From assembly GCA_947628205.1 (NCBI GenBank), contig CANQYX010000011.1:1-33776 (forward strand): a stretch of 33,776 nt of DNA. The letters run 5' to 3'. This document shows, in pieces, positions 31,949 to 33,776 of this stretch (positions are counted from its first letter, which is position 1; each line of letters opens with the position of its first letter). The DNA is from an uncultured Clostridia bacterium (GTDB lineage: Bacteria; Bacillota; Clostridia; Christensenellales; UBA1242). Below the pieces are notes generated by a model that worked only from the letters and a program-made list of their open reading frames with translations, ran no database searches and had not been told where the DNA came from. The position numbers were made by a program, and so were the translations under genes.

Positions 31949-32383
31949 ATGGAAAAACATAGTAAAATCATAAAAGAATTTATTGATAATCAAAATTTAA
32001 CAGACCAAGAATTAGCAAAAGTTATGGGGTTAAAATATAGGAATGTTTTTTATGAGTGGGAAAATGGTGGTTATCCAAGATTAAAAAATGCTGTTGTTTT
32101 TGCTAACTATTTTAATTGTTCGTTGGATTATCTATTCGGTAGAATTGATTATGATTATGATGAAAAAAATTTTAAAGATTGCCCACCTTTTGATATGCAA
32201 CTTAGAAAAGTTTTAAAAGAAAAGGGTGTTTCTCAACAAAAATTAATGAGGGAAACAAATATTAAAAACGGACATTTGTATAATTGGTTTAATAAAAAAG
32301 TAGAGCCAAAAATGGACACATTAATTATTCTTGCAGATTATTTAGGTGTTAGTTTAGATTATTTGGTTGGCAGGGAAAAGTAA
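31949..32383 (+). CDS. transcriptional regulator with two XRE-type HTH domains
   Basis: The 144-aa protein is a tandem of two similar XRE domains. The first (about 5-60) is IIKEFIDNQNLTDQELAKVMGLKYRNVFYEWENGGYPRLKNAVVFANYFNCSLDYLFGR. The second (about 78-142) is LRKVLKEKGVSQQKLMRETNIKNGHLYNWFNKKVEPKMDTLIILADYLGVSLDYLVGR. Both end in the SLDYLxGR box common in clostridial phage-type repressors. No sensor domain is present, so one chain may bind both halves of an operator; the 32-bp palindrome 20 bp upstream is the natural target. No SD. TGATAGGCT as a weak extended -10 ends 6 nt before ATG. It probably represses itself and the divergent 91-aa gene. This gene is richer in A+T than the neighbouring tsaD and ftsK. 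Confidence 0.88.
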   Translation: MEKHSKIIKEFIDNQNLTDQELAKVMGLKYRNVFYEWENGGYPRLKNAVVFANYFNCSLDYLFGRIDYDYDEKNFKDCPPFDMQLRKVLKEKGVSQQKLMRETNIKNGHLYNWFNKKVEPKMDTLIILADYLGVSLDYLVGREK

Positions 32384-32391
32384 AAATATAT

Positions 32392-32420
32392 TTGCAAATT
32401 ATTTTGTTTTGTTATATAAT
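32392..32420 (+). promoter_or_regulatory. leaderless promoter of tsaD
   Basis: TTGCAA (32392-32397), 17-bp spacer, consensus TATAAT (32415-32420), then 6 nt (ATAGGC) to the ATG at 32427. No Shine-Dalgarno fits in the space. Confidence 0.75.
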
Positions 32421-32426
32421 ATAGGC

Positions 32427-33425
32427 ATGAAAATTTTGGCTATTGAAAGCAGTTGTGATGAAACCAGTTGTGCGGTTGTGGAGGACGGCAGAACGTGTTT
32501 TTCCAACATCGTTTCTAGCCAAATAGATATTCACACGCGGTTTGGCGGAGTGGTGCCCGAGGTGGCAAGCCGCAACCACATAACCGCCATAAGCAATGTT
32601 GTGGCGTTGGCGCTAAGCGAGGCGAAGTGCGAACTGAAAGACATTGATGCAATTGCGGTGACATATGGCGCTGGTTTGGTTGGCTCGCTTTTGGTGGGCG
32701 TGAGCTATGCAAAAGGGCTTGCTTATGCAACGCAAAAACTGCTGATTGCGGTCAACCACATTTATGGGCATATTGCCGGCAATTATTTGACCTTTAAAAA
32801 TTTACAGCCACCTTTTATTTGCTTGCTGGTTAGCGGCGGACACACTGCTATTATTAAGGTGACCGATTATAACCATCACGAAATTATTGGCAACACGCTT
32901 GATGACGCGGTGGGCGAGTGTTACGATAAAGTTGCGCGCGTGCTTGGGCTGGGCTATCCGGGCGGGCCAAAAGTGGATAAATGCGCGCTGAATGGAAAGG
33001 ACAACATTGTGTTTGCAAAACCTAACGATACGCTTGGGTATAATTTTAGTTTTTCTGGCAAAAAAACGGCGGTCATTAACTATATCCACAAATTGGAGCA
33101 GCGCGGTGAAAAAATTCCGGTTGACGACATTTGCGCAAGTTTTCAGCGCTGGGTGGTGGATGAACTTGTTGAAAAAACCGTTAAGGCCGCCAAAGATTTT
33201 AAAATTAACAAAATTGTGCTTGCGGGTGGTGTCAGCGCAAACAAGCGGCTACGCGCCGAGTTGAGCGAAAGGGCAGCGCAAAACGGAATTGAATGCTTTG
33301 TGCCGGACATGGCATATTGCACGGACAATGCTGCCATGATTGGTAGTGCGGCATACTATCAATACTTGGCAGGCATTGGCCTTGCCGACCTAACGCTTGC
33401 ACCAAACCCAAGTTTGAGTTTATAG
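32427..33425 (+). CDS. tsaD: tRNA N6-adenosine threonylcarbamoyltransferase TsaD
   Basis: A full-length 332-aa TsaD (Kae1/Gcp family), which transfers the threonylcarbamoyl group to A37 of ANN-decoding tRNAs together with TsaB and TsaE. I start at ATG 32427 because the product then begins MKILAIESSCDETSCAVV, the canonical N-terminus. An upstream in-frame ATG at 32367 lies inside the preceding gene. Visible are GGVVPEVASRNH (40-51), the metal-binding HIYGH (His111, His115), LVSGGHT, ECYDKVARVLGLGYPGGP, LAGGVSANKRLR and TDNAAMIGSAAYY near the end. No tsaB or tsaE neighbour is present. Promoter geometry predicts a leaderless transcript. The following gene starts 21 bp after the stop, so the two may be cotranscribed. 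Confidence 0.97.
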   Translation: MKILAIESSCDETSCAVVEDGRTCFSNIVSSQIDIHTRFGGVVPEVASRNHITAISNVVALALSEAKCELKDIDAIAVTYGAGLVGSLLVGVSYAKGLAYATQKLLIAVNHIYGHIAGNYLTFKNLQPPFICLLVSGGHTAIIKVTDYNHHEIIGNTLDDAVGECYDKVARVLGLGYPGGPKVDKCALNGKDNIVFAKPNDTLGYNFSFSGKKTAVINYIHKLEQRGEKIPVDDICASFQRWVVDELVEKTVKAAKDFKINKIVLAGGVSANKRLRAELSERAAQNGIECFVPDMAYCTDNAAMIGSAAYYQYLAGIGLADLTLAPNPSLSL

Positions 33426-33446
33426 TGTTTAAAAGGAGCGGTTAAT

Positions 33447-33776
33447 ATGGTTGAATTTAAAGGGAAATTTGATGAGCGTGTGCAACAAAGCATTAACAAG
33501 CGTTCGTTTAAAACGGTGTCTTTTATCATTTTGGTTTTTAGTGCGGTTTTAATTCTTATGGGCGTGGTTGGCCTAATTTGGGGCGAGGACAAAGAGGATT
33601 TTGTTTATGCAATTTATTGCGTGAGTTTTGGCGTGCTGTTTTATCCGCTTTTTTGCGGCATTTACGCCATTATGCGCAAATTTATTAAGCCAAATTTGGC
33701 AATGATGAGCGCGGAAACCGAACAACAATTTCAGTTTTTTGACGACCGCTTTATGTGCAGCCAAATTAAGGGCGAC
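33447..33776 (+). CDS. YcxB-like membrane protein, 3' end outside the window
   Basis: An open frame of 110 codons runs off the end of the window with no stop. SD AAAGGAG (33432-33438) lies 8 nt before ATG 33447. The N-terminus is charged (MVEFKGKFDERVQQSINKRSF), followed by two membrane helices (TVSFIILVFSAVLILMGVVGLIW and AIYCVSFGVLFYPLFCGIYAIM). A soluble part then begins SAETEQQFQFFDDRFMCSQIKGD. Two helices followed by a beta-rich segment with an E/Q-F-x-F-x-D-x-F string are typical of YcxB-like (PH-fold, PF14317-type) proteins of unknown role. It is probably translated from the tsaD transcript. Partial, so the family call is provisional. Confidence 0.65.
   Translation, partial: MVEFKGKFDERVQQSINKRSFKTVSFIILVFSAVLILMGVVGLIWGEDKEDFVYAIYCVSFGVLFYPLFCGIYAIMRKFIKPNLAMMSAETEQQFQFFDDRFMCSQIKGD

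Overview
The window is bacterial, A+T-rich chromosomal DNA in the standard genetic code. Strong Shine-Dalgarno sites (AGGAGG-like), tRNAs that encode their own CCA, an SpoIIIE/FtsK translocase, a CadC/CadA-type metal operon, a BclA-like collagen protein and a clostridial-type polysaccharide deacetylase point to a Bacillota lineage, most likely an uncultured gut-type Clostridia. That placement is an inference from gene content; no rRNA is present.

Layout. 1-1110: tRNA-Gly and a cytoplasmic transglutaminase-like cysteine enzyme. 1152-3660: minus-strand metal-resistance operon (ArsR/CadC-type repressor, then P1B ATPase) with a promoter and a palindromic operator. 3688-6912: a predicted lipoprotein and a collagen-like surface protein. 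6913-7699: no protein gene; an extremely AT-rich block whose A/T skew flips midway, tRNA-Ser, and a 323-bp unit bounded by two copies of the tRNA-Ser 3' end and packed with small hairpins. 7700-8302: GNAT acetyltransferase. 8572-21051: the most distinctive locus, with two giant paralogous membrane-anchored proteins (1467 and 1353 aa; bacterial Ig-like and probable beta-helix regions) bracketing a YwaF-like membrane protein, a small HTH protein and an ABC-2-type transporter. The second giant gene directly follows the transporter permease. The first giant gene and the transporter operon share a duplicated promoter region. 21096-21745: a two-gene holin-like cassette with no other phage genes. 21943-33776: mostly housekeeping genes (aquaporin, TrmH-family methyltransferase, PNPase, an unknown 359-aa protein, polysaccharide deacetylase, FtsK/SpoIIIE, GNAT, a divergent regulator pair, TsaD, and a truncated YcxB-like gene running off the end).

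Two signals are worth most attention. First, the giant-protein/ABC transporter locus looks like a dedicated export or surface-assembly system that I cannot match to a named one. Second, at least four genes, with several more probable, have no Shine-Dalgarno site. Each of the four has a -35 box, a 17-bp spacer, a -10 box and then exactly 6 nt before ATG, which is the geometry of leaderless mRNAs. They sit among genes with ordinary ribosome-binding sites, so the genome appears to use two initiation modes.
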